Below the pieces are notes generated by a model. That model was not told the origin of the DNA. It ran no database searches and was given only the letters and a program-made list of their open reading frames with translations. From contig NZ_JAIULG010000003.1 in assembly GCF_020169415.1 (NCBI RefSeq), positions 144,576-208,575 on the forward strand: 64,000 bases of DNA. The letters are read 5' to 3'. The stretch's first letter is position 1. Each line of letters begins with the position of its first letter. Of this stretch, positions 45,770-54,062 are shown in pieces. A program made the translations under genes and the position numbers. This DNA is from Tsukamurella sp. M9C. Its GTDB lineage: Bacteria; Actinomycetota; Actinomycetes; Mycobacteriales; Mycobacteriaceae.

Positions 45770-46824
45770 CGCTGCGGACCCCGTTCACCGAGCTGGTCGG
45801 CGTCGAGCACCCCGTCGTCCAGACCGGCATGGGCTGGGTCTCCGGGGCCCACCTGACCGCGGCTACCGCGAACGCCGGCGGGCTGGGGATCCTCGCCTCC
45901 GCGACGATGACCTACCCCGAGCTCGAGTCCGCGATCCTCAAGACCAAGGAACGCACCGACAAGCCCTTCGGCGTCAACCTGCGCGCGGACGCAGAGGACG
46001 CGCAGCAGCGCGTGGATCTCCTCATCCGCGAGGGGGTCAGGGTGGCCTCGTTCGCGCTCGCGCCGAAGCGGGACATGATCGCGAAGCTCAAGGACGCCGG
46101 GCTCGTCGTGATCCCGTCGGTGGGCGCGGCGCGGCATGCCGAGAAGGTGGCCTCGTGGGGCGCGGACGCCGTGGTCGTGCAGGGCGGCGAGGGCGGCGGC
46201 CACACCGGTGGCGTCGCCACCACGCTGCTCCTGCCGTCGGTCCTCGATGCCGTGGACATCCCGGTGGTCGCCGCCGGCGGCTTCTTCGACGGCCGCGGCC
46301 TCGCCGCGGCGCTCGCGTACGGTGCGTCCGGCGTCGCCATGGGCACCCGCTTCCTGCTCACCCGGGACAGCCGGGTCCCCGAGTCCGTGAAGGCCGAGTA
46401 CCTGCAGCGCGGGCTCGGCGACACCGTGGTCACCACCAAGGTCGACGGGATGCCGCACCGGGTCCTGCGCACCGCGCTGGTGGACGCGCTCGAGCGCTCG
46501 CACGGCGTGGCGACGCTCGCGCACGCCGCCCGCAACACCGTCCGCTTCCAGGCACTGACCGGCGTCTCCTGGAAGGGCCTCATCGGCGAGGGGCTCGCGA
46601 TGAAGAAGAGCGGCGACCGCTCGTGGAGCCAGCTCATGATGTCGGCGAACACACCGATGCTGTTGCGCGCAGGCCTCGTCGAGGGCAACACCGACGCCGG
46701 GGTTCTCGCCTCGGGCCAAGTGGCCGGGATCATCGACGACCTCCCGACGGTGGCCGACCTCATCGAGCGCATCGTCGCCGACGCGGAGTCGCGGCTCGAC
46801 GAGCTCGCGCGACTGCGCGCCTGA
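45766..46824 (+). CDS. ipdC: Nitronate monooxygenase-family reductase IpdC
   Basis: 352 aa. FMN TIM barrel: NAGGLGILASATMTYPE, VVQGGEGGGHTGGVATTLLLP with catalytic-region His (about 145-155), and VVAAGGFFDGRGLAAALAYG. Matches IpdC (Rv3553), needed for HIP catabolism. Paralogue of the KstR-linked protein at 29377. Last gene of the operon, followed by a hairpin. Confidence 0.9.
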   Translation: MTLRTPFTELVGVEHPVVQTGMGWVSGAHLTAATANAGGLGILASATMTYPELESAILKTKERTDKPFGVNLRADAEDAQQRVDLLIREGVRVASFALAPKRDMIAKLKDAGLVVIPSVGAARHAEKVASWGADAVVVQGGEGGGHTGGVATTLLLPSVLDAVDIPVVAAGGFFDGRGLAAALAYGASGVAMGTRFLLTRDSRVPESVKAEYLQRGLGDTVVTTKVDGMPHRVLRTALVDALERSHGVATLAHAARNTVRFQALTGVSWKGLIGEGLAMKKSGDRSWSQLMMSANTPMLLRAGLVEGNTDAGVLASGQVAGIIDDLPTVADLIERIVADAESRLDELARLRA

Positions 46825-46863
46825 TCCCGCCCCGGCCGCAGCGACGCGGCCGGGGAACGGAAC

Positions 46864-46909
46864 CCGGGCCGGCGGCGGATTCTGCGGAGGACCCCCGCCG
46901 CCGGCCCGG
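46864..46909. terminator. Hairpin between ipdC and the MspA-like gene
   Basis: 15-bp stem CCGGGCCGGCGGCGG with a 16-base loop between converging stops; probably bidirectional. Confidence 0.65.
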
Positions 46910-46917
46910 TCTCGACA

Positions 46918-47604
46918 TCAGGCGAAGCGCATGACCTCGCTGTAGACGGTCTTGGAGTCGTCGAAGGTCCGCGACGAGACCTTGAGGGTCGCGTACGCGA
47001 CCGCGTCGACGCTGCCGATGCAGCCCTCGATGCTCACCCGCTTCTCCCCGAACCGCACGCCGAACGTCTCCCCGGCCTTCGGCTTGTCGATCTCCTTGGT
47101 GCCCACCGGCAGGTAGACGATCGCGCCCGGCGCGGTCTTGATGACCTGGTTCTGGGTCAGGCCCAGCGACCCGCCGACACCGACGAGGGCCGCGCCCGCC
47201 GCCGGGATACTGCCCGCGAGTGCGCCCGCGGCGCCGATGGTCTGATTGCTCCCGATCCACGACTCGAAGCCGCCGTCCTTGACGCCGCACGCGACGACGT
47301 ACCCGACCTCGACGGACGCGGCATCGGAACTGCCCGCCTGGATCGTGCCCTCCGCCTTGCCGTCCACGTACGCGAGCCGCGACTTGTTGTCGCCCGCGAG
47401 CGGCGGGAACAGCTTCGCCTTCAGATCCTTCAGGGCGATCTTCGCGCGCAGCCCCTCCGGCGAGCTCAGGCTCTGGGTCGCGCCCTTCACCGGCCCGGAC
47501 GGGTTCTGCGGGGTGATCTGGGCTGCGGCCTGGCCGGCGACGGCCGCCGACATCATCGCGGTCACCGTGACGGCCCCCGCTGCGACGACGCTGAAACGTC
47601 TCAC
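46918..47604 (-). CDS. Secreted MspA-family porin-like protein
   Basis: 228 aa. Signal peptide with cleavage after about residue 28 (AVAGQAAAQ). The mature part has the MspA pattern SVEVGYVVACGVKDGG ... SLGLTQNQVIKTAPGAIVYLPVG and two cysteines (VACGV, EGCIG), which could form a disulfide, a feature of many MspA homologues outside fast-growing mycobacteria. An outer-membrane (mycomembrane) channel is expected. GTG start with AAGGAG upstream. Confidence 0.82.
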   Translation of the reverse strand: MRRFSVVAAGAVTVTAMMSAAVAGQAAAQITPQNPSGPVKGATQSLSSPEGLRAKIALKDLKAKLFPPLAGDNKSRLAYVDGKAEGTIQAGSSDAASVEVGYVVACGVKDGGFESWIGSNQTIGAAGALAGSIPAAGAALVGVGGSLGLTQNQVIKTAPGAIVYLPVGTKEIDKPKAGETFGVRFGEKRVSIEGCIGSVDAVAYATLKVSSRTFDDSKTVYSEVMRFA

Positions 47605-47966
47605 TCTTCGACTCCTTCGTGTCCACTCGTTCGAGATGACTCACCGAAGCACGCCGTCGAACTATTCACCAACACGAATCTTCACTATCGCCGCCGCTTG
47701 CGACAGAAGTCGGCGGCCCGCGGCCGTTCTGCAACAATCTTCACGCGCTCGACACCGGAACCGCCATCTCGCCATGAACGGCCTGTCCTGTGCGAATCGG
47801 GCAGCCTTTCGAGAACACCCGTTCACTTGGCGTCAGGGTCGCTTCTCCGCCGGAATCCATCCGAGCAACCTCGGGCGACCACCCCGTCGAACCATGACAT
47901 CGCGTAGCAAAGGGGAACATGGGTATAGTCACTTTGCTATCTCGCACTGATCGAGGAGGTTGCCCA
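47605..47966. other. Gene-free stretch of 362 bases between divergent genes
   Basis: No convincing gene on either strand. Its base composition is visibly more AT-rich than the surroundings (for example 47640-47700 and 47905-47945). It holds a likely rightward -10 TATAGT at 47932-47937 for the regulator gene and must hold the leftward promoter of the MspA-like gene, which I could not place. Confidence 0.55.
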
Positions 47967-48665
47967 GTGCAGATCCTGTACCTCACGCCGACACCCGGGG
48001 ACCGAGTTCGGCGAGGCGGTGACTCCCTTCGCGCACTCGGGCATCAGGTCACGGAATCGGCGCTGGCATCGCCGCTCCCCGCACCCGCCCTCGCGGCCAC
48101 GGATGCCGTCATCGTCGCCGCGGACGGCGCGGCGGGGACCGACGCGTGCCGCGATGTCCGGCGCGCGACGGGCGTCCCCCTACTCGTCCTCGCCTCCCGG
48201 CACGACGAGGTCGACACCGTCGCCGACCTCGCCGTCGGCGCGGACGACGTGGTCGCGCTGCCGATCACCGGCCGGGAGATCGACGCGCGGCTCCGAGCGA
48301 TCCTGCGCCGTTCGCGGACGGCCGGCGCCGTCTGCTCACTCAGTTGCGATACGCACGAGGGGTCCGGTTCGGAGATCGTGGTCGAGCCCAGCGGGCTCCG
48401 CATCGACGTCCGCCGGCAGACCGTCAGCCGGGACGGGCAGCCGATCCCGCTCACCGCCACCGATTTCCGACTGCTGATCGCGCTCGCCGAGCGGCGCGGC
48501 GTGCCCCAGTCGCGCGAATCGCTCCTGACGCTCGCGTGGGGGCACGGCTTCCACGGCAAGTCGCGGATCGTGGACAATGCGGTCCAACGCCTGCGCGGGA
48601 AGATCGACACCCCGAGGTGGTGCCATGTGCACAGCGTGCGCGGGTTCGGCTACGTGCTCCGCTAG
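47967..48665 (+). CDS. Orphan OmpR-like regulator with degenerate receiver domain
   Basis: 232 aa from GTG 47967, seven bases after GAGGAGG. The C-terminal 95 residues are a winged-helix domain (LTATDFRLLIALAERRGVPQ; NAVQRLRGKID; VRGFGYVLR). The N-terminal 115 residues resemble a receiver by length and pattern but lack its key residues: the acidic pair is absent (QILYLTPTPGD), the phospho-Asp position reads Ala (DAVIVAADGAAG), and the usual KP is PI. It may work without phosphorylation. No histidine kinase nearby. It overlaps fadA6 by four bases, convergent. Confidence 0.78.
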   Translation: MQILYLTPTPGDRVRRGGDSLRALGHQVTESALASPLPAPALAATDAVIVAADGAAGTDACRDVRRATGVPLLVLASRHDEVDTVADLAVGADDVVALPITGREIDARLRAILRRSRTAGAVCSLSCDTHEGSGSEIVVEPSGLRIDVRRQTVSRDGQPIPLTATDFRLLIALAERRGVPQSRESLLTLAWGHGFHGKSRIVDNAVQRLRGKIDTPRWCHVHSVRGFGYVLR

Positions 48666-49825
48666 ATCCGTTCGATGATGGTGACGTTGGCGGTGCCACC
48701 GCCCTCGCACATCGTCTGCAGGCCGTACCGGCCGCCGCGGCGCTCGAGCTCGTGCAACAGCGTGGTCATCAGCTTCGCCCCGGTCGCGCCCAGCGGGTGC
48801 CCCAGAGCGATCCCACCGCCGTTGACGTTCACCTTGTCGTGCGGGATGCCCAGCTCGTCCATCCAGGCCAGCGGCACGGAGGCGAAGGCCTCGTTGCACT
48901 CGAAGAGGTCGATGTCGGCGACGGTCAGCCCCGTCTTCTGCAGTGCGTACTGCGTGGCGGGGATCGGGCCCGTGAGCATCCACACCGGGTCCGCGGCGCG
49001 CACCGAGATGTGGTGGATCCGCGCCCGGGGCCGCAGGCCGTGGCGCTGGACGAAGTCGGCGGAGGCCACCATGACGGCGGCCGCGCCGTCGGCGATCTGG
49101 CTGGCGACGGCGGCCGTGATCGCCGATCCCTCCGCGAGCGGGGCGAGACCGGCCATCTTCTCCAGCGTGGTCCCCCGACGGGGCGTCTCATCGATGGCGA
49201 AGTCCCCGACGGGGGCGATCTCCGCCTCGAACCGGCCCGCGTCGGTAGCGGCGATGGCACGCTCGTGGCTGGCGAGCGCGAACTCCTCCATCCGGGTGCG
49301 GGAGACGCCCCACTTCGTGGCGATCATGTCGGCGCTGGTGAACTGCGAGACCTCGACGTCGCCGTAACGCTCGCGCCAGCCGACCGAGCCGGAGAACGGG
49401 TCGTCGAACCCGTACTCGCGGCCCGCGAGCATCGCCGCACTGATCGGGATCGCGCTCATGTTCTGCACGCCCGCGGCGACGACCGCGTCGGCGGTGCCGG
49501 AGAGGATGGCCTGGGCCGCGAAGTGGACCGATTGCTGGCTCGAGCCGCACTGCCGGTCGACGGTGACCCCGGGGACGTGCTCCGGCAAGCCGGCGGCGAG
49601 CCAGGACGTGCGGGCGATGTTGCCGGACTGCGGGCCGATGGTGTCGCAGCAGCCCATGATCACGTCGTCGACGAGCTGCGGGTCGACGCCGGAGCGCAGC
49701 ACGGAGGCGCGCAGCACGTGCGCGCCGAGGTCGGCGGAGTGCACCGTCGACAGGGAACCGCCGCGCTTGCCGGACGGGGTGCGCACCGCGTCCAGGATGT
49801 AGGCGCCGGGGGCGAGATCGGTCAT
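48662..49825 (-). CDS. fadA6: Thiolase FadA6
   Basis: 387 aa. Nucleophile Cys93 (TVDRQCGSSQQ), His343 (LGHPLGATGA) and Cys373 (TMCEGGGTANV). FadA6 performs a thiolytic step in ring C/D degradation. Start overlaps the kstR2 stop, so fadA6 is the last gene of fadE30-ipdF-kstR2-fadA6, the order of Rv3560c-Rv3556c. Confidence 0.92.
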   Translation of the reverse strand: MTDLAPGAYILDAVRTPSGKRGGSLSTVHSADLGAHVLRASVLRSGVDPQLVDDVIMGCCDTIGPQSGNIARTSWLAAGLPEHVPGVTVDRQCGSSQQSVHFAAQAILSGTADAVVAAGVQNMSAIPISAAMLAGREYGFDDPFSGSVGWRERYGDVEVSQFTSADMIATKWGVSRTRMEEFALASHERAIAATDAGRFEAEIAPVGDFAIDETPRRGTTLEKMAGLAPLAEGSAITAAVASQIADGAAAVMVASADFVQRHGLRPRARIHHISVRAADPVWMLTGPIPATQYALQKTGLTVADIDLFECNEAFASVPLAWMDELGIPHDKVNVNGGGIALGHPLGATGAKLMTTLLHELERRGGRYGLQTMCEGGGTANVTIIERI

Positions 49826-50427
49826 GACTGCTCCTTGTCAGGGCTGGCGATCCCGTGCTCCAGGATCGTGAGGTACTGGTCGGCGACCGTGCCCACGGGC
49901 AGCTGCCCGCCGGGCCGGTACCAGCGGACCGCGACCCAGACGGTGTCGCGGAGGAAGCGGTAGGTGACGTCGACGTCGAGATCCGCTCGGAAGTCACCGG
50001 ATTCGATGCCACGCGTGATGATGCCGCGCCACATGGAGCGGAACTCCTGCAGGAAGTCGGCGATGTAGGCGAAGCGCTCCTGCTGCGCGAGGCCGCGCGC
50101 CTCGGCCTGGTAGATCGCCACGGCGTCGGGACTCGCGTCGATCGCCGCGAAGGAGGCGATGACGCAGCCGCGCAGCTGTTCCCGCGGGGCCAGGGTGGTC
50201 GCCAGCACGGCGCGGTACTCGCCGAAGAGGCGGTCGAGGAAGTCCCGGAGGATCTCGTCGAGCATCGACTCCTTGGAGTCGAAGTGGTGGTACAGGCTCC
50301 CCGAGAGGATGCCCGCGGCGTCGGCGATGTCGCGCACGGTCGTCGCGCGGTAGCCGTTCTCCGCGAACAGCTTCGCGCTCAGGGACAGGACCTCCGCGCG
50401 GCGCGCGGACGGGTCCGGCTTAGGCAT
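49822..50427 (-). CDS. kstR2: TetR-family repressor KstR2
   Basis: 201 aa. HTH: LSLSAKLFAENGYRATTVRD ... AAGILSGSLYHHFDSKESML. The ligand-domain end VTYRFLRDTVWVAVRWYRPG is strongly KstR2-like (Rv3557c). KstR2 is released from DNA by HIP-CoA, the product of FadD3. Palindromic KstR2 boxes occur at 43300, 52443 and 52504. The start codon lies inside a 30-base duplicated segment that also forms the 3' end of ipdF, so no separate RBS is obvious beyond GAGGTGGT in the repeat. Confidence 0.93.
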   Translation of the reverse strand: MPKPDPSARRAEVLSLSAKLFAENGYRATTVRDIADAAGILSGSLYHHFDSKESMLDEILRDFLDRLFGEYRAVLATTLAPREQLRGCVIASFAAIDASPDAVAIYQAEARGLAQQERFAYIADFLQEFRSMWRGIITRGIESGDFRADLDVDVTYRFLRDTVWVAVRWYRPGGQLPVGTVADQYLTILEHGIASPDKEQS

Positions 50428-50511
50428 GCTGACTGCTCACCGAGACCACCTCGAGGGGCATGGAGGGAGGACACGGACTACGCATGCTGACTGCTCACCG
50501 AGACCACCTCG
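50424..50511. repeat. Direct repeat (58-base period) joining ipdF end and kstR2 start
   Basis: 50424-50453 and 50482-50511 are identical over 30 bases. One copy is the ipdF 3' end (encoding EVVSVSSQH), the other contains the kstR2 ATG. Without the duplication, ipdF would end in a TAA overlapping the kstR2 start, a normal coupled junction. Confidence 0.85.
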
Positions 50512-51266
50512 CCGGTCATATAAGAACTGTAATCGGAGGCGAGGAAGACGATCACGTTCGCGACCTCCCAGGGCTCGGCGGCGCGCCCGAAGACCTCGCG
50601 GCGCGAGAGCTCGTCGAGCAGCTCGTCGGAGGTGACCTTCGCGAGGAAGGCGTGCATGGCGATGCTGGGCGAGACGGCGTTGATCCGGACGCCGTGCGGC
50701 GCCGCATCGACCGCGGAGCAGCGGGTCAGCGCCATGACGCCCGCCTTCGCGGCGGCGTAGTGCGCCTGCTCGGCCTGCGCGCGCCAGCCGATCACGGAGG
50801 CGTTGTTGACGATGACCCCGCCCCCGCCCTGCGCGATGAACCGGTTGATGGCGGCGCGGGTGGCGCGGAAGGTCCCCGTGAGGGTCACGTCGAGCACGCG
50901 GGACCACTGCTCGTCGGTCATGTCCTGCACGGCGACGCTGCCGCCGAGGCCGGCGTTGTTGACCAGCACGTCGATCCGGCCGTAGCGGTCGGCGGCACCG
51001 TCGAGCAGGGCTTGCACCTGCTCCTCGACGGTGACGTCGCAGGTGATCGCGTGCACCCGGTCGCCGAACTCGGCGGCGAGCTCGTCGCGCTTCTCGCCCA
51101 GTCGCCGCTCGTGCCAGTCGGAGATGACGACGCGGGCGCCCTCCTCGAGGCAGCGCCGCGCGGTCGCGGAGCCGATGCCGGTGCCGGCGGCCGCGGTGAC
51201 GACGACGACCTTGTCCTCGACGAGGTTGCGTCCCTGGGGGTACGGGGGTGCGGGGATGGCGCTCAC
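50478..51266 (-). CDS. ipdF: SDR dehydrogenase IpdF
   Basis: 262 aa from GTG 51266. TAAAGTGIGSATARRCLEEG (about 25-44), NNAGLGGSVAVQDM, NNASVIGWRAQAEQAHYAAAK with Ser/Tyr/Lys. Matches IpdF (Rv3559c), which oxidises the hydroxyl of 5-OH-HIP-CoA. Its GTG overlaps the fadE30 stop. Its last codons are part of the 58-base duplication. Confidence 0.9.
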   Translation of the reverse strand: MSAIPAPPYPQGRNLVEDKVVVVTAAAGTGIGSATARRCLEEGARVVISDWHERRLGEKRDELAAEFGDRVHAITCDVTVEEQVQALLDGAADRYGRIDVLVNNAGLGGSVAVQDMTDEQWSRVLDVTLTGTFRATRAAINRFIAQGGGGVIVNNASVIGWRAQAEQAHYAAAKAGVMALTRCSAVDAAPHGVRINAVSPSIAMHAFLAKVTSDELLDELSRREVFGRAAEPWEVANVIVFLASDYSSYMTGEVVSVSSQHA

Positions 51267-52423
51267 GGGCGGGCCTCTCTCGGCAGGCCGAGCACGCGCT
51301 CGGCGATGATGTTGCGCTGGATCTCGTTGGAGCCGCCGTAGATCGTGTCGGCTCGGGTGAACAGGTAGAGGCGCTGCCAGTCGTCGAGCTCGGGGTCGGC
51401 TAGCAGTCCGGCGGCGCCGCGCACCGTCATCGCGATCTCGCCGAGCCGGCGGTGCCAGTTGGCCCACAGCAGTTTCGCGACCTCGGCGGTGCCGGTCTCG
51501 GCGGAGCCGAGCGTGCGGAGGGCGTGCGCCCGCATCACGTCGAGCTCGATCCACGCGCGACGCAGGGCGTCGGCGACCTCGGGGCGGTCGGCCGCGCCGG
51601 TGTCGAGGGCGAGGTCGGTGAGGGTCTGCAGCTCGCGGCGGAAGCCGATCTGCTGGCCCAGGGTGGCGACGCCGCGCTCGAAGGCGAGCGTCCCCATGGC
51701 GACCCGCCAGCCCTCGCCGGGCTCGCCGACCACGTTGGCGGCGGCGGTGCGGGCACCGTCGAAGAAGACCTCGTTGAACTCCGAGGTGCCGGTGAGCTGG
51801 ACGATCGGCCGGACCTCGACGCCCGGCTGGTCCATCGGGACGAGCAGGTAGGACAGGCCCTTGTGGCGGGCGGAGCCGGGCTCGGTGCGGGCGACCACGA
51901 AGCACCAGTCGGCGACGTGCGCGAGGGAGGTCCAGACCTTCTGTCCGGAGATGACCCATTCGTCGCCCTCGAGGCGCGCCGTGGTGCTGACGTTCGCCAG
52001 GTCGGAGCCGGCGCCGGGCTCGGAGTAGCCCTGGCACCACAGCGCGCGGACGTCGCGGATGGCGGGCAGGAAGCGCGCCTTCTGCTCGTCGGAGCCGAAG
52101 GCGATGAGCGTGGGCCCCAGGAGCTCCTGGCCGAGGTGCGAGACCTTGGCGGGCGCGCCGGCGCGGGCGTACTCCTCGTGGAAGATCACCTGCTGCGCGA
52201 TGCTGGCCCCGCCGCCGCCGTTCTCGGCCGGCCAGCCGATGCAGTTCAGCCCGGCGGCGGCCAGGTGCCGTTCCCAGGCGACGCGCTCGTCGAAGAACTC
52301 GTGCTCGCGGCCCGGGCCGCCCGCGCCGCGGAGTCCGGCGAACTCGCCGGACAGATTGGTCGCGAGCCAGTCGCGGATCCGCGCCCGGAATTCCGCGTCC
52401 GTCTCGCCGCTCGCCGTGGCCAC
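51263..52423 (-). CDS. fadE30: Acyl-CoA dehydrogenase FadE30
   Basis: 386 aa from GTG 52423, chosen because AAGGGAG lies five bases upstream; a TTG at 52447 would start inside the KstR2 box. GYSEPGAGSDLANVSTTA (about 135), GQKVWTSLAHVADWCFVVAR, and YGGSNEIQRNIIAERVLGLP at the C-terminus. FadE30 desaturates 5-OH-HIP-CoA early in ring C/D breakdown. First gene of the KstR2-controlled minus-strand operon. Confidence 0.92.
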   Translation of the reverse strand: MATASGETDAEFRARIRDWLATNLSGEFAGLRGAGGPGREHEFFDERVAWERHLAAAGLNCIGWPAENGGGGASIAQQVIFHEEYARAGAPAKVSHLGQELLGPTLIAFGSDEQKARFLPAIRDVRALWCQGYSEPGAGSDLANVSTTARLEGDEWVISGQKVWTSLAHVADWCFVVARTEPGSARHKGLSYLLVPMDQPGVEVRPIVQLTGTSEFNEVFFDGARTAAANVVGEPGEGWRVAMGTLAFERGVATLGQQIGFRRELQTLTDLALDTGAADRPEVADALRRAWIELDVMRAHALRTLGSAETGTAEVAKLLWANWHRRLGEIAMTVRGAAGLLADPELDDWQRLYLFTRADTIYGGSNEIQRNIIAERVLGLPREARP

Positions 52424-52442
52424 GGCACTCCCTTCGCCATCC

Positions 52443-52460
52443 ACCAAGCAATTGCTTGGT
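52443..52460. promoter_or_regulatory. KstR2 operator, fadE30 side
   Basis: ACCAAGCAATTGCTTGGT is a perfect 18-base palindrome fitting the KstR2 motif with one changed base per half; 20 bases upstream of the fadE30 GTG. Confidence 0.9.
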
Positions 52461-52490
52461 GGAATCAGGTTACACAGACTCGACTCGCAC

Positions 52491-52504
52491 TGTAACGTGT
52501 TCTA
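52491..52504 (+). promoter_or_regulatory. KstR-like site adjoining the fadD3 KstR2 operator
   Basis: TGTAACGTGTTCTA keeps the AAC-2-GTTCTA part of the KstR consensus and shares its last base with the KstR2 box that follows. Confidence 0.45.
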
Positions 52505-52521
52505 CCAAGCACTTGCTAGGC
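52504..52521. promoter_or_regulatory. KstR2 operator, fadD3 side
   Basis: ACCAAGCACTTGCTAGGC contains an exact match to AnCAAGnnCTTGnT (ACCAAGCACTTGCT), 15 bases before the fadD3 ATG. Confidence 0.9.
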
Positions 52522-52535
52522 AGAAGGGTTTGCGC

Positions 52536-54062
52536 ATGTCACGCACCATCGCAGCGGCGCTGCGCGACGCCGCAGAGCGGTTCGGCAAGCACACCGCCGT
52601 GGTCGACGGCGACCTGCGGATCAGCTACGCGGATCTGCACGGTCGCGCCCGCGACGTCGCCCGGGCGTTCCTCGCGGAGGGGATCCGACGGGGCGACCGC
52701 GTCGCCGTCTGCGCGCCGAACGGACACGAGTGGATCGAGGCGGCGCTCGGCGCCGCGTACATCGGCGCCGTCCTGGTCCCCGTCAACACCCGCTACACGG
52801 GTCCGGAGATCGTCGACCTGCTGGTGCGCACGCGGGCACGGGGCCTCGTCGTGGCGGGCCCGTTCCTCGGAGTGGACCGGCTCGAGCTCGTCATCGCGAC
52901 CGCCGGCGGCCTCCCCGGCGACATCGCCGCCGTCCTCCGCCTGCCGGAGTGGGACGGTGTCGCGGCACGGGGTGCACGGATCGCCGACACCGAGCTCGAC
53001 GGTGCCGCCGCCGCGGTCACACCCGACGACCCGTCGGACATCTTCTTCACCTCCGGCACCTCCGGCCGCAGCAAGGGCGCGATGAGCACCCACGCGCAGA
53101 CCCTGGCGAACGCCGCGAACTGGGCGGAACTGGTGGGCGTCACGGAGGCGGACCGCTACCTCATCGCGAGCCCGTTCTTCCACATCTTCGGCTACAAGGC
53201 CGGGGTGCTCGCCGCGCTCCAGTTCGGCGCGACCATCTACCCGGCGCAGACCTTCGACGTCACGGCGGCCTTCGATCTCATCCAGCGGGAACGGATCTCG
53301 ATCCTGCCCGGCGTGCCCACCGTGCACCAGATGCTGCTCGACCACCCGGATCGCGCGCAATACGACCTGTCGAGCCTGCGCGCCGCCACCACCGGCGCGG
53401 CCACGATCCCCGTCGTCCTGATCGAGCGCATGCGCGCCGAACTGTACGAGCGCGTGCTCACCGCCTACGGCCTCTCGGAGGCCCCCGTCGTGACGATGTG
53501 CCGGGCGGACGACGGCCCGGAGGTGATCGCCAGGACCTCCGGCCGGGCGGTGCGCGACATGGAGGTGCGGATCGCGGACGACGGGGAGATCCTGGTGCGC
53601 GGCCCCAACGTGATCGCCGAGTACTTCGAGGATCCCGAGGCGACGGCCAAGGCCTTCGACGCCGACGGCTGGTTCCACACCGGCGACGCCGGATCGATGG
53701 ACGATGCGGGGAACCTGCGGATCACCGACCGCATCAAGGACATGTTCACCAACGGCGGGTTCAACGTCTACCCGGCGGAGATCGAGCAGGTGATCGCCCG
53801 GATCCCGGGCGTCGCCGAGAGCGCCGTGGTCGGCGTCCCCGAGCCGCGCCTCGGCGAGGTCGGCAAGGCCTTCGTCGTGCTCACCGCCGGACGTGAGCTG
53901 ACCGAGGACGCCGTGATCGAGCACTGCCGGGAGTTCCTGGCCAACTTCAAAGTCCCCCGCAGCGTGGAGTTCGTGAGCGAACTACCGCGCAACGCGACCG
54001 GAAAGGTGCTCAAGCGCGTCCTGCGCGGCGAGCCCGCCCCTGCAGCAGGAGAGAAGCGATGA
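52536..54062 (+). CDS. fadD3: HIP-CoA ligase FadD3
   Basis: 508 aa. AMP-binding FFTSGTSGRSKGAMSTH (about 170), YGLSEAPVVTM, WFHTGDAGSMDDAGNLRITD and C-terminal LPRNATGKVLKRVLR with the catalytic Lys. FadD3 activates HIP, the C/D-ring propionate left after ring A/B removal, giving the KstR2 ligand. ATG with AGAAGGG upstream and KstR2 boxes in front. It overlaps the next gene by four bases. Confidence 0.92.
   Translation: MSRTIAAALRDAAERFGKHTAVVDGDLRISYADLHGRARDVARAFLAEGIRRGDRVAVCAPNGHEWIEAALGAAYIGAVLVPVNTRYTGPEIVDLLVRTRARGLVVAGPFLGVDRLELVIATAGGLPGDIAAVLRLPEWDGVAARGARIADTELDGAAAAVTPDDPSDIFFTSGTSGRSKGAMSTHAQTLANAANWAELVGVTEADRYLIASPFFHIFGYKAGVLAALQFGATIYPAQTFDVTAAFDLIQRERISILPGVPTVHQMLLDHPDRAQYDLSSLRAATTGAATIPVVLIERMRAELYERVLTAYGLSEAPVVTMCRADDGPEVIARTSGRAVRDMEVRIADDGEILVRGPNVIAEYFEDPEATAKAFDADGWFHTGDAGSMDDAGNLRITDRIKDMFTNGGFNVYPAEIEQVIARIPGVAESAVVGVPEPRLGEVGKAFVVLTAGRELTEDAVIEHCREFLANFKVPRSVEFVSELPRNATGKVLKRVLRGEPAPAAGEKR

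Noticed and set aside
52424..52447. TTG at 52447 as start of fadE30
   Set aside because: It lies within the KstR2 palindrome and has no ribosome site; GTG 52423 has AAGGGAG at good spacing.
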